From Streptomyces sp. F001 (GTDB lineage: Bacteria; Actinomycetota; Actinomycetes; Streptomycetales; Streptomycetaceae), in contig NZ_QZWF01000021.1 of the NCBI RefSeq assembly GCF_004187715.1, positions 1 to 64,000 of the forward strand: a stretch of 64,000 nucleotides of DNA, written 5' to 3'. Both the position numbers and the translations under genes were made by a program. The stretch's first letter is position 1, and each line of letters starts with the position of its first letter. The notes under the pieces were generated by a model. The model saw only the letters and a program-made list of their open reading frames with translations. It was not told the DNA's origin and did not search any database. Positions 1-8,178 of the stretch are shown here, piece by piece.

Positions 1-73
1 AGCGCAGGTTGCACCGGTCGGTGAGCGAGACCCTCAGGTCGGTGGCCACCCGGCCGTAGGTGTCGATGAGCAC
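1..73 (-). CDS. moaA: GTP 3',8-cyclase MoaA, N-terminal part only (runs off left edge)
   Basis: MoaA is the radical-SAM enzyme that starts molybdenum cofactor synthesis. Only about 24 codons lie in the window. The GTG start at 73 is preceded by GAGGAGGG about 6 nt away. The translation opens VLIDTYGRVATDLRVSL and reaches CNLRC, the first part of the CxxxCxxC cluster motif, at the window edge. The gene starts 11 nt after the xdhC-like stop, so it is the last visible gene of the aldehyde oxidoreductase operon, whose enzyme needs this cofactor. Recognition rests on the start of the protein only, but this opening is distinctive for MoaA. Confidence 0.8.
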   Translation of the reverse strand, partial: MLIDTYGRVATDLRVSLTDRCNLR

Positions 74-84
74 GCAGGCCCTCC

Positions 85-1251
85 TCAAGACGGGATTCGG
101 TCCCCTGTGAGGGCGGTCCGACCGCCAGCCCGGCTCCGGACCAGCGGTCGATGAATCGGCCCGGTGCCCTGGGACAGAGGCAGACCAGTGGCATGGCTGG
201 CGCAGGAGATGATCTCCGCGGTGATGGAGACCGCCGTCTCCTCGGGGGTGCGGGCGCCGAGGTCGAGGCCGGTCGGGGAGCGCAGCCGGGCCAGCTGCTC
301 CTCGGTGACGCCGACTTCGCGCAGGCGGTGCAGGCGTTCGTCGTGGGTGCGCCGGGAGCCCATCGCGCCGACGTAGCCGACGGGCAGGGCGAGGGCCAGG
401 CGTAGCAGGGGGATGTCGAACTTGGCGTCGTGGGTGAGGACGCAGACGGCGGTACGGGCGTCCACCTCGGTGCGTTCCAGGTAGCGGTGGGGCCAGTCGA
501 CCACGATCTCGTCGGCGTGCGGGAAGCGTGCCGCGGTGGCGAAGACGGGCCGGGCGTCGCAGACGGTGACGTGGTAGCCCAGGAAGCGTCCGGCCTGGCT
601 CAGGGCGGCAGCGAAGTCGACGGCGCCGAAGATCAGCATGCGCGGGCGGGACGCGTGGACGTGGACGAGGACGGAGAACCGGTCGGGGCATGTGTCCGCG
701 TCCCCGCCGAGCGGGACAAGCGCGGTGCGTCCCGCCCGGAGCAAGGCTGCGGCTCGGTCCGCCACCGTCCGGCCCGTCGGCCCCCGGTCCAGCGTCCCGA
801 AAACGACGTGGCCGTCGCCGAGCACGCTCATGGTGGAGCCGACGAGTGCGTCGGGGCCGTCCACGACCTGGGCCACGGCAGCCGGTCGCCCCTGAGCAAC
901 TTCGGAGAGAGCCTCTCCCAGGTGCGGCTGGGCAACGGGGTCGATGCGCTGGACGAGGACGTCGAGTTCGCCGCCGCAGGTCAGTCCGACGGCGAAGGCG
1001 TCGTCGTCGGAGTAACCGAACCGGGCGCGCTGGGGAGGATCCTGGTCATGCAGCACCTGCCGGCACAGTTCGTACACCGCGCCCTCGACGCAGCCGCCGG
1101 AGATGCTGCCGACCGCGTTGCCGTCCGCGTCGACCGCGACCGACGTACCGGCCGGCAGGGGCGCGCTGCCGGTGACGTCGACGACGGTGGCCAGGGCGAA
1201 GGGACGTGCCTCGCGGCACCAGCGGTGCAGTGTGTCCGCGATGTTCAGCAT
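85..1251 (-). CDS. xdhC: XdhC/PaoD-type molybdenum cofactor chaperone, copy 1
   Basis: XdhC/PaoD-family proteins bind molybdopterin cofactor, promote its sulfuration and insert it into enzymes of the xanthine oxidase family. This 388-residue protein has the N-terminal XdhC/CoxI domain (ATVVDVTGSAPLP near residue 20, then SISGGCVEGAVYE with the conserved Cys). It also has the C-terminal Rossmann-like domain (MLIFGAVDFAAAL near residue 205). I chose the ATG at 1251, the start of the conserved MLNIADTLHRW, because the longer reading frame upstream has no family similarity and GGAGA lies just before it. It follows paoC by 145 bp that contain two hairpins. A paralogue occupies 17670-18848. The C-terminal about 25 residues differ between the copies. 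Confidence 0.9.
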   Translation of the reverse strand: MLNIADTLHRWCREARPFALATVVDVTGSAPLPAGTSVAVDADGNAVGSISGGCVEGAVYELCRQVLHDQDPPQRARFGYSDDDAFAVGLTCGGELDVLVQRIDPVAQPHLGEALSEVAQGRPAAVAQVVDGPDALVGSTMSVLGDGHVVFGTLDRGPTGRTVADRAAALLRAGRTALVPLGGDADTCPDRFSVLVHVHASRPRMLIFGAVDFAAALSQAGRFLGYHVTVCDARPVFATAARFPHADEIVVDWPHRYLERTEVDARTAVCVLTHDAKFDIPLLRLALALPVGYVGAMGSRRTHDERLHRLREVGVTEEQLARLRSPTGLDLGARTPEETAVSITAEIISCASHATGLPLSQGTGPIHRPLVRSRAGGRTALTGDRIPS

Positions 1252-1292
1252 GAGGGTCTCCAGAGCAGATGACCAGCGTCGCAGATGGTGAG

Positions 1293-1376
1293 CGGGCCGC
1301 CGCCGCAACGCCGGGGGAACGTCACGCGGCGGCCCGGGAGGTACGGCAGCCGGACGGGAAGGCCGACTGCCGTACC
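1293..1376 (-). promoter_or_regulatory. Two hairpins between paoC and xdhC, copy 1
   Basis: The spacer holds a perfect 11-bp GC stem (1293-1303 with 1326-1336). A second, 10-bp stem follows (GGTACGGCAG at 1340-1349 with CTGCCGTACC at 1367-1376) around a 17-nt loop. Both recur at the same place in the second operon copy (18878-18966), with a base-pair swap in the second stem. They may act as a partial terminator or as RNA-stability elements that lower xdhC and moaA expression relative to the enzyme subunits. That role is inference. Confidence 0.6.
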
Positions 1377-1396
1377 GGTCGATGGACGTGCTGATG

Positions 1397-3592
1397 TCAG
1401 AGCAACGCCTCGGCGGTGATGGGCAGATCGCGGACTCGGCGGCCGGTGGCGTTGAAGACCGCGTTTGCGATGGCGGGTGCCACGCCGACCATGACGACCT
1501 CGCCGAGCCCCTTGACGCCGAGCGGGTCGGCCTCCATGTCCTCGCCCTCCAGGTAGATCGCCCTGAGATCGGGGACGTCCGCGTTGACGGGGACGAGGTA
1601 GTCCGCCAGGCCGGCGTTCACGATCCGCCCGTCGCGGTGGTCGGTGACCGTGTGCTCCAGCAGTGCCTGGCCGATGCCGCCCACCATGCCGCCGATCGCC
1701 TGGCTGTCGGCGAGCTTGGGGCTGATGATGCGGCCCGCGTCGTACACGCCCAGGATTCGCCGCACCCGCACCAGGCCCAGCGTGGCGTCGACGGCCACCT
1801 CGGCGAAGGTCGCGTTGTAGGCGTGGAAGGAGTGCCGCTCGGGACTCGACGGTCCGGTGTAGGAGCCGCGTGCTTCGATGCGGGAGCGGTTGTTGCGGGT
1901 CAGCAGCCGCTGGTACGCCTCGCCCCGAGCCGGGTTGTTCCTTACGTGCAGCCGGCCACTGCGTGCCACGACGTCCTCGGCGGCCACGCCGTACAGTGGC
2001 GACTCCTCGTCCTCGACGGCCAGCTCGATCGCCTGCCGGCGAACCCGGTTGCAGCCGTCGAGGACGGCGGAGCCGACACTCGCCATGGTCATCGAGCCGC
2101 CGTGCGGCCCGGTCTGCGGGTAGAGCGAGTCGCCGAGCCGGAAGGTCACCGCGCGCATGGTCAGCCCGAGCGCGTCGGCGGCGACCTGGGTGTGGGACGT
2201 GTAGGTACCCGGCCCCATGTCACTGGAGGCGGTCTCGACCACGGCCGTGCCGTCGGCGTCCAGTCGGACCCGGGCTTCAGCAGGCATACGCGCGGTGTGG
2301 TAGACACCCGCGGCCATACCCATGCCGATCAGCCAGTCGCCCTCCCGCCGCGAGCGCGGCCTGGTGGGCCGGCGGTCCCAGCCGAACTCACGGGCGCCCA
2401 CGGTGTAGCACTCACGCAGCCGACGGGTGGACCACGGCAGTCCGGACGACTCGTCCTCGGCCGGCTCGTTGCGTCGGCGCAGCTCGATCGGATCGATACC
2501 GAGCTCGTTGGCAAGTTCGTCCAGCGCCGACTCGATCACGTAGGACGCCGTCGCAGGGCCCGGGCCGCGCATCCAGATCGGGGTGCTCACGTCCAGCGGC
2601 ACCGTCCGGTACGCCTGGCGGACGTGAGGCATGCTGTAGAGCATCCGGCCCGGGTCCAGGATGCCCTCGACGAACGTCTCGTAGGAGGAGGTCTCGTGGT
2701 CCATCTCGTGGACCATGGCGGCAAGGCGCCCCCGCCTGTCGCTGCCCAGCCGCAGCCGGTACTCGTAGGACGGCCGGAAGCCGACACCGAAGTACATCTG
2801 CTTACGGCTCAGCACCAGCTTGACCGGACGGCCCGTCTCCCGCGCCGCCAGGGCGGCGATGGGGACGTGCGGCCAGCATCGCAGTCCGCTGCCGAAGCCG
2901 CCGCCGACGAACGGTGAGATCACGCGCACCGAGTCCTGGGCCAGGCCGAACACCGCGGCGAGTTCGTCCCGCGTGCCCATCACCCACTGCGTCTTGTCCC
3001 ACACGGTCAGCCTGTTGCCGTCCCAGCGGGCGATGGTGGCGTGCGGCTCCATCGCGTTGTGATGGTTGCGGGCCAGGTGGTACGTCAGCTCCAGCCGTAC
3101 GTCCGAGGAGCGCAGGCCTGCCTCGGCATCGCCACGCGCGTAGGTCGTCGGCTCGCCCGGCTCCGCCTCGGCCAGATCGGTCGAGGGCCGCTCGGCGTCG
3201 TACTCGACCTTGACCAGGCTCGCGCCGTGCTGCGCGGCCTCCAGGGTGGTGGCCACCACGACGGCGACCGGCTGACCGTGGAAGAGCACCCGGTCGTCCT
3301 GGAACACCCGCAGCCTGCGGCCGGCCGGGTTGTTCGACCCGGAGTTGTCACGGTACGGCAGCCTCGGCGCGTTGCCGTGGTGGATCACCCGCAGCACGCC
3401 CCGGTGGGCCTCGGCGTCACGGGTGTCGATCGAGGTGATGCGGCCGCGGCCGATACTCGCATCGACGATGACGGCGTGCACCGCACCGTCGACGTCGTGC
3501 TCGGCGGCATACAGCGCCTGACCGGTGACCTTCAGCCGGCCGTCCACCCGGGACAGCGGCGCACCGACGGCTGCCTGCGGCTGGGGACTCAC
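1397..3592 (-). CDS. paoC: PaoC-type molybdenum-binding subunit of aldehyde oxidoreductase, copy 1
   Basis: This is the large catalytic subunit of a xanthine-oxidase-family enzyme. At 731 residues it matches the length of PaoC (YagR) rather than fused xanthine dehydrogenases. The GTG start at 3592 gives VSPQPQAAVGAPLSRVDG and overlaps the FAD-subunit stop by 4 nt (GTGA), so I preferred it to the longer frame. Visible family features are the aldehyde oxidase a/b hammerhead N-terminus (KVTGQALYAAE), the molybdopterin-contacting FVGGGFGSG segment, and KGLGEV near the C-terminus with the catalytic Glu at about residue 698. Gene order A-B-C-XdhC equals E. coli paoABCD. The frame is intact, unlike its partner paoA copy. 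Confidence 0.9.
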   Translation of the reverse strand: MSPQPQAAVGAPLSRVDGRLKVTGQALYAAEHDVDGAVHAVIVDASIGRGRITSIDTRDAEAHRGVLRVIHHGNAPRLPYRDNSGSNNPAGRRLRVFQDDRVLFHGQPVAVVVATTLEAAQHGASLVKVEYDAERPSTDLAEAEPGEPTTYARGDAEAGLRSSDVRLELTYHLARNHHNAMEPHATIARWDGNRLTVWDKTQWVMGTRDELAAVFGLAQDSVRVISPFVGGGFGSGLRCWPHVPIAALAARETGRPVKLVLSRKQMYFGVGFRPSYEYRLRLGSDRRGRLAAMVHEMDHETSSYETFVEGILDPGRMLYSMPHVRQAYRTVPLDVSTPIWMRGPGPATASYVIESALDELANELGIDPIELRRRNEPAEDESSGLPWSTRRLRECYTVGAREFGWDRRPTRPRSRREGDWLIGMGMAAGVYHTARMPAEARVRLDADGTAVVETASSDMGPGTYTSHTQVAADALGLTMRAVTFRLGDSLYPQTGPHGGSMTMASVGSAVLDGCNRVRRQAIELAVEDEESPLYGVAAEDVVARSGRLHVRNNPARGEAYQRLLTRNNRSRIEARGSYTGPSSPERHSFHAYNATFAEVAVDATLGLVRVRRILGVYDAGRIISPKLADSQAIGGMVGGIGQALLEHTVTDHRDGRIVNAGLADYLVPVNADVPDLRAIYLEGEDMEADPLGVKGLGEVVMVGVAPAIANAVFNATGRRVRDLPITAEALL

Positions 3593-4569
3593 TTGGTACC
3601 TCCTACGATGCGCAGCTGGCGTTCCACGGTCCGCTGCAACAGCTCGGGCTTGAACCGGTTGTGCCGAAGCGGGCGGGCTCCCTCCGCCGCCCGCGCGACG
3701 GCGGCGGCCCACAAGGCCTCGGACGGGCGTTCACCTACGAGGTGCTGCTCGACCGCGGGAAGCTTCCACGGCACGGTGCCCACACCGCCGGCGGCGACCT
3801 TCGCCTCCCGGATCACCCCACCGCTCACATGCAGCGCGACGGCCGCCGAGGTCAGGGCGAACTCGTAGGACTGCCGGTCACGCACCTTCAGATAGCCCGA
3901 CCGCAGCGGGCGCGGAAGCGCGGGGATCTCCACCGCAGTGATCAGCTCACCCCGCTGGACGGCCTGCTCACGGTTCGGGGTGCTGCCCGGCCGCAGCAGG
4001 AAGTCCGCGAAGGGGAGGGTGCGCTCGCCGTCCGGGCCCAGCAGATGCACACTCGCCTCGAGCGCCGCGAACGCCACGGCGACATCGGAGGGATGGGTGG
4101 CGACACAGTCGTCGGAGGTGCCGAGGATGGCGTGCATCCGGTTGAAGCCCTCACGGGCGGCACACCCCGAACCGGGCTCGCGCTTGTTGCAGGCGGCGGT
4201 GACATCCCGGAAGTAGGTGCACCGGGTGCGCTGCATGATGTTGCCGCCGATGGTCGCCATGTTCCGCAACTGCGCCGAAGCACTCAGCTCCAGCGCCTCG
4301 GAGATCACCGGGTACAGGCTGCGCACCTTGCGGTCGGCGGCGGCCTGGGACATGGTCACCAGCGCGCCGATGCGCAGGCCCCCGCGCTCGGTGGCGGTGA
4401 CCTCACGCAGCGGCAGGCCGGAGATGTCGACCAGCGTCTCGGGACGCTCGACGGTCTCCCGCATCAGGTCGACCAGCGTGGTGCCCCCTGCGATGTAACG
4501 CCCGCCGCGGCGACCGGCGTTGAGGGCTTCCCGGGTGTCGGAGACGCGGGTGTAGGCAAAGGGATACAC
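3589..4569 (-). CDS. paoB: PaoB-type FAD (and [4Fe-4S]) subunit of aldehyde oxidoreductase, copy 1
   Basis: This is the FAD-binding electron-transfer subunit, 326 residues. It shows the FAD_binding_5 pattern: AGGTTLVDLM near residue 30 and the ATIGGNIMQRTRC region near residue 110. After this comes a cysteine-bearing insert (TRCTYFRD, then CNKREPGSGCAA) like the one that carries an extra [4Fe-4S] cluster in PaoB and 4-hydroxybenzoyl-CoA reductase. The C-terminal CO_dehydrogenase flavoprotein domain follows. The GTG start at 4569 matches the start of the second copy at 22196. It sits 11 nt after the paoA frame and overlaps paoC by 4 nt, so the operon is translationally coupled. Confidence 0.88.
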   Translation of the reverse strand: MYPFAYTRVSDTREALNAGRRGGRYIAGGTTLVDLMRETVERPETLVDISGLPLREVTATERGGLRIGALVTMSQAAADRKVRSLYPVISEALELSASAQLRNMATIGGNIMQRTRCTYFRDVTAACNKREPGSGCAAREGFNRMHAILGTSDDCVATHPSDVAVAFAALEASVHLLGPDGERTLPFADFLLRPGSTPNREQAVQRGELITAVEIPALPRPLRSGYLKVRDRQSYEFALTSAAVALHVSGGVIREAKVAAGGVGTVPWKLPAVEQHLVGERPSEALWAAAVARAAEGARPLRHNRFKPELLQRTVERQLRIVGGTK

Positions 4570-4580
4570 AGGGCCGCTCC

Positions 4581-5228
4581 TTACTTCCGGCCCGCGGTCT
4601 GCTGGACCGCGCGCACGATCTTGGCGTAGCAGCCGCAGCGGCAGATGTTGCCGCTCATCGACTCCCGTATCTCCTCCGGCGATCCGGTGTGGCCCTCCTG
4701 GATGCAGCCGACGCCGGAGAGGATCTGGCCGGGGGTGCAGTAGCCGCACTGGAACGCGTCCTGATCGATGAACGCCTACTGCAACGGGTGCAGTTGGTCG
4801 CCGTCGGCCAGCCCCTCGATGGTCGTGACCTCGACGCCTTCCATGCGCACCGCGAGCGTCAGGCAGGCGTTGACCCGATGGCCGTCGACCAGCACGGTGC
4901 ACGCCCCGCAGGCCCCGGCGTTGCAGCCCTTCTTCGAACCGGTCAGGCCGAAGTACTCGCGCAGCAGGTCCAGCAGCGACGTGCGATTGTCCACCGTCAC
5001 GGTCCGGCGGGTGCCGTTGACCGTCAACGAGACCCGACTGGAGGGCGCCGCCGCTGCGGCGCCGGCTTCCTCCGGGCCGAGGAGCGTGCCCCCGATCACG
5101 CCGCCCGCAAGGACAACACCGCCGACCGCAGTACTGGTGGCGATGAAGGTGCGCCGAGTCGGCGCCGAAGAGGGCTCGCTGGAGTCGGTGGGGGGTGGAA
5201 CGGCGGATTCAGGGAGATCAGTGGACAT
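4581..5228 (-). pseudogene. paoA: PaoA-type [2Fe-2S] subunit with in-frame amber codon, copy 1
   Basis: The reading frame aligns codon for codon with the intact 214-residue copy at 22203-22847, but a TAG at 4776-4778 replaces the AAG lysine codon after ELHPLQ-type sequence. The product would stop at 150 residues. The part before the stop has a twin-arginine signal (TRRTFIATS) and the plant-type [2Fe-2S] cysteines (CNAGACGAC). The part after it, still open to a TAA at 4581, holds the second cluster motif (CGYC and CRCGC) that passes electrons from molybdenum. Unless the amber codon is suppressed or a sequencing error, this operon copy cannot make a complete enzyme. The paoB start lies 11 nt downstream. 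Confidence 0.85.
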
Positions 5229-5602
5229 GGATATGCCTTCGCATCACGGACGGATCGGCCGTACAGAGCGGCCCGGCAGGAGGCGGGATCGTCGTCGCCG
5301 CAGACGTGGGCGACCGCCGCTTCACTGCCGCAGCCGTCCATGTGGGGAGTCTGGCATCACAGGTAATGCCTGTGGCAGGGAGAGTTTTATCCCCCTCTTG
5401 GTTTGCTCACCCACGGGTAAGGGATAAATAAGCAGCCTACCGAGAACATATGGGGATGGCTCCTTACATGCCGGGGGTCGGCCGCCGCGGAGGGCCGGGT
5501 GCGCCATCCAGGTAACCCGTATTCCGCGCGGGCAGCGAGTTACTGATGATGGGTGTACTGGCAGTACACCCCAACCTGCCGGACTCGGACTTACGGTCAG
5601 GT
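5229..5602. promoter_or_regulatory. Upstream region of the copy-1 aldehyde oxidoreductase operon
   Basis: No gene is visible. The first 40 bp are clearly related to the region upstream of the second paoA copy. At 5378-5395 the sequence GGGAGAGTTTTATCCCCC lies about 150 bp upstream of paoA. The second copy has a perfect GGGGGGT/ACCCCCC dyad at the same distance (22992-23014), so this is probably a decayed or variant operator. CAGGTAATGCCTG at 5360-5372 is a further near-palindrome. Confidence 0.45.
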
Positions 5603-5713
5603 GTGTGGACAACCGTGACGAAGTCCGCGAGTTCTCACCTCGCGGCGAGCCAAGAGCACCCCCCGAGCAGGCAGGGCTGCCGACCGGCACCCGCCGCCGT
5701 CTCAGCAGCCGGG
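5603..5713 (+). pseudogene. Relic of an MmyB-type helix-turn-helix regulator, N-terminus
   Basis: Translation from the GTG at 5605 gives VDNRDEVREF followed by PEQAGLPTGTRRRL. This lines up with the opening of the intact regulator at 35155 (DNRSEIRDFL, PEQAGLPTSGRRRV). Everything after the first HTH helix region is lost, and the stretch between the two matches is degraded. It is divergent from the paoA gene, as in the second operon copy (relic at 23059-23163), so the regulator was probably part of the duplicated unit. Confidence 0.6.
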
Positions 5714-5900
5714 AAGGGGGGAGAGTTTTCACCCCGGAGGATTCTCACCCAGGAGGGAATTCTCCCCTTTGCAGGCTCGCGCGACAGTGGCAAGGTCGTG
5801 GACGTGACCGGAGAACAGAGCTGGTCACCTGAAAGCTCTCCCGTAATGAACCCGTTGGGGAGGGAATTCTCCACCAGGCGCTTTCCTACCTGAGCTCCGG
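5714..5900. other. Non-coding stretch with G/C-flanked GAGTTTT motif
   Basis: 5717-5735 reads GGGGAGAGTTTTCACCCC, similar to the element at 5378-5395. GGGAATTCTCCCC-like and GGGAATTCTCC sequences follow near 5755 and 5860. GTGACC/GGTCAC form a loose dyad near 5805-5830. No gene or clear promoter is visible. Confidence 0.3.
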
Positions 5901-6386
5901 ATGACGACCATGACCCCCACTTCCGACGCCTGTCACTTCCACCGGTTCACCTTTCCCACTCGGCCCGCCTCCGTTCCCAAGGCACTCCGACGCACCAGCG
6001 CCGCGCTCACCGACCTGGGGCTGTGTCCGAACGCCGAGGTGACGCAGAGCTCGCTGCTGATCATCAGCGAGCTGGTTACCAACAGTGTCGTCCACGCCGG
6101 ACATCGTTCCCCACAGGTCCGCATCACCGTGGCCGTAGAGCGGCGCCACCTCATCCTGGCCGTTCACGACCGCCATCCTCAGCGGCCCGTCCTTCCCACG
6201 TCCTCCGACGCCACGGCGACCGGCGGTCGCGGGCTGCGCATCATCTGCGATCTGACCCACACGGCGGGCGGCTCCGCCTGGACCGTCCCGGATCCTGACG
6301 AGGTCGGCAAAACCGTCCTTGTCCGCCTGCCCAGGAGCCGGCCGTATCGGTGCCGCAGCACCCACGAGGCAGCACAGCGCCTGTAG
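5901..6386 (+). CDS. ATP-binding protein of the RsbW/SpoIIAB-like HATPase family
   Basis: A 161-residue stand-alone histidine-kinase-type ATPase domain, the kind that acts as an anti-sigma factor kinase or partner-switching protein and is very numerous in Streptomyces. The N box is seen as LLIISELVTNSVVHAG near residue 55 (E and N positions for Mg-ATP). The G1 box is reduced to AVHDRHPQRPV, and GGRGLRIICDL near residue 110 forms the glycine-rich lid. There is no sensor or transmembrane part. No strong ribosome binding site precedes the ATG at 5901. No anti-anti-sigma partner gene is adjacent, so the target is unknown. Confidence 0.85.
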   Translation: MTTMTPTSDACHFHRFTFPTRPASVPKALRRTSAALTDLGLCPNAEVTQSSLLIISELVTNSVVHAGHRSPQVRITVAVERRHLILAVHDRHPQRPVLPTSSDATATGGRGLRIICDLTHTAGGSAWTVPDPDEVGKTVLVRLPRSRPYRCRSTHEAAQRL

Positions 6387-6625
6387 AGAGAAACACCATG
6401 CACGTGCTGAAGCAGCCCTTCGACCAAGGACGGTTCACCAGTCCACCAAGGTCCCTCCCCGACTGTCGCGCCACGCCGTGGACCCGGACACCGAGAGACG
6501 GCTCACCTGGACTCATCTACGAGAGCCCAAAAAAATCGGCTGGCAATGTCGAGAACCCGTGACCGGCTCCGTCCCCGAGGTGAACGCGACCACAATGGGT
6601 CGCACCAGCACCGAGGAGAACCACG
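6387..6625. other. Intergenic region before the DGPF/sigma pair
   Basis: A short open frame from the ATG at 6398 (54 codons) has no recognised similarity. It ends near an A7 run at 6530-6536, so I do not call a gene. GAGGAGAACCACG before 6626 is the ribosome binding site of the next gene. Confidence 0.3.
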
Positions 6626-7039
6626 ATGGCCAAGTACTTGCTGCTCAAGCACTACCGAGGCGCTCCGGCTGCGGTCAACGACGTGCCCATGGACCAGTGG
6701 ACGCCGGAGGAGATCTCGGCCCACGTGCAGTACATGAACGACTTCGCGGCCCGGCTCGAGAAGACCGGCGAGTTCGTCGACGGTCAGGCGCTCGCCCCCG
6801 AGGGCACGTGGGTCCGGTACGACGGTGAGGGGCGGGCGCCGGTCACCGACGGCCCGTTCGCCGAGACCAAGGACCTCATCGCCGGCTGGATGGTGATCGA
6901 CGTCGACAGCTACGAGCGTGCCGTCGAGCTGGCCGGGGAACTGTCGGCCGCCCCCGGCGCGGACGGCAAGCCGATCCACGAGTGGCTGGAGCTGCGCCCG
7001 TTCCTGACCGCGACGCCCACCGTCACCGAGTGCCATTGA
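6626..7039 (+). CDS. YCII/DGPF-domain protein
   Basis: A 137-residue dimeric alpha-beta barrel protein of the YciI-related (DGPF) family. The signature is PVTDGPFAETKDLIAGW near residues 72-88, after the N-terminal KYLLLKHYRG strand and a PEE-x-HVQYMNDFAARL helix. Genes of this type are typically found next to ECF sigma factors of group ECF42. Here the stop TGA (7037-7039) shares one base with the ATG of the sigma gene (TGATG), so the two are coupled. DGPF proteins are thought to be partners or effectors of that sigma factor, but the biochemical role is not settled. A good GAGGAG ribosome binding site precedes the ATG. Confidence 0.88.
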   Translation: MAKYLLLKHYRGAPAAVNDVPMDQWTPEEISAHVQYMNDFAARLEKTGEFVDGQALAPEGTWVRYDGEGRAPVTDGPFAETKDLIAGWMVIDVDSYERAVELAGELSAAPGADGKPIHEWLELRPFLTATPTVTECH

Positions 7040-8178
7040 TGAACGAGGCCCTGCTGAGGAGCCTCACGCCGAGCGTGCTCGCCATCCTCGTCCGCCGCGG
7101 AGCCGACTTCGCGGCGGCCGAGGACGCCGTACAGGACGCGCTGGTCGAGGCGATCCGCGCCTGGCCGGCCGACCCGCCGCGGGATGCGAAGGGCTGGCTG
7201 GTCACCGTGGCCTGGCGCAAGTTCCTCGACGCGACCCGGGCGGACGCCGCACGCCGCCGGCGTGAGGACCTCGTGGAGGAGGAGCCGGCGCCCGGGCCCG
7301 CGCCCGCGGTGGACGACACGCTCCAGCTCTACTTCCTGTGCGCCCACCCGTCGCTGACGCCGTCGTCCGCGGTCGCGCTCACGCTGCGCGCCGTCGGCGG
7401 GCTGACCACCCGCCAGATCGCCCAGGCCTACCTGGTGCCGGAGGCGACCATGGCGCAGCGCATCAGCCGGGCCAAGCGCACCGTCTCCGGCGTGCGGTTC
7501 GACCAGCCCGGTGACGTCGCCACCGTGCTGCGTGTCCTCTACCTGGTCTTCAACGAGGGCTACTCGGGTGACGTCGACCTCGCCGCCGAGGCCATCCGCC
7601 TCACCCGGCAGCTCGCGGCCGCGATCGACCACCCCGAGGTGGCCGGGCTGCTCGCCCTCATGCTGCTCCACCACGCCCGGCGCGCCGCCCGGACCGCGCC
7701 CGACGGCAGCCTGGTGCCGCTCGCCGAGCAGGACCGCGGCCGGTGGGACACCGAGTCGATCGCCGAGGGCGTCGAGATCCTGCAGGCGGCCCTTGCCCGC
7801 GACCGGCTGGGCGAGTTCCAGGCCCAGGCCGCCATCGCGGCGCTCCACGCCGACGCGCCCACCGCCGAGGAGACCGACTGGGTGCAGATCGTCGAGTGGT
7901 ACGACGAGCTCGCGCGTCTGACCGACAGCCCGGTCGTCCGGCTCAACCGCGCGGTGGCCGTCGGCGAGGCCGACGGACCGCGGGCTGGCCTGGCGGCGCT
8001 CGCGGCGCTGGACGACTCGCTGCCCCGCCACACCGCGGTGGCGGCGTACCTCCACGAGCGCGACGGCGACCTGGCGACGGCGGCACGGCTGTACGCCGAG
8101 GCGGCCCGGAAGGCACCCAACCTCGCCGAGCGCGATCACCTGACGCGCCAGGCCGCCCGGCTCAACGCCAGCCGGTGA
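7039..8178 (+). CDS. RNA polymerase sigma factor, ECF42-type
   Basis: A 379-residue ECF sigma factor. Region 2 is at residues 10-75 (ADFAAAEDAVQDALVEAIRAWP, then GWLVTVAWRKFLD). Region 4 is near residues 110-155 (LTTRQIAQAYLVPEATMAQRISRAK). A long C-terminal extension of about 200 residues shows the ECF42 traits: the GRWDTESIAEG segment, FQAQAAIAALHA and LNRAVAVGEADGP. In this group the extension, not a classical anti-sigma factor, is needed for activity. The partner DGPF gene lies directly upstream with a one-base overlap. I used the ATG at 7039 because the longer frame runs through the DGPF gene. The regulon cannot be told from here. Confidence 0.9.
   Translation: MNEALLRSLTPSVLAILVRRGADFAAAEDAVQDALVEAIRAWPADPPRDAKGWLVTVAWRKFLDATRADAARRRREDLVEEEPAPGPAPAVDDTLQLYFLCAHPSLTPSSAVALTLRAVGGLTTRQIAQAYLVPEATMAQRISRAKRTVSGVRFDQPGDVATVLRVLYLVFNEGYSGDVDLAAEAIRLTRQLAAAIDHPEVAGLLALMLLHHARRAARTAPDGSLVPLAEQDRGRWDTESIAEGVEILQAALARDRLGEFQAQAAIAALHADAPTAEETDWVQIVEWYDELARLTDSPVVRLNRAVAVGEADGPRAGLAALAALDDSLPRHTAVAAYLHERDGDLATAARLYAEAARKAPNLAERDHLTRQAARLNASR

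Noticed and set aside
4776..4778. The amber codon as a site of pyrrolysine or other programmed recoding.
   Set aside because: The paralogue has plain AAG (Lys) there, the residue is not catalytic, and no pyl genes or recoding signals are visible. A nonsense mutation is simpler.
6398..6562. 54-codon frame after the RsbW-like gene.
   Set aside because: It has a weak ribosome binding site and no recognisable sequence, and ends in a homopolymer A run.
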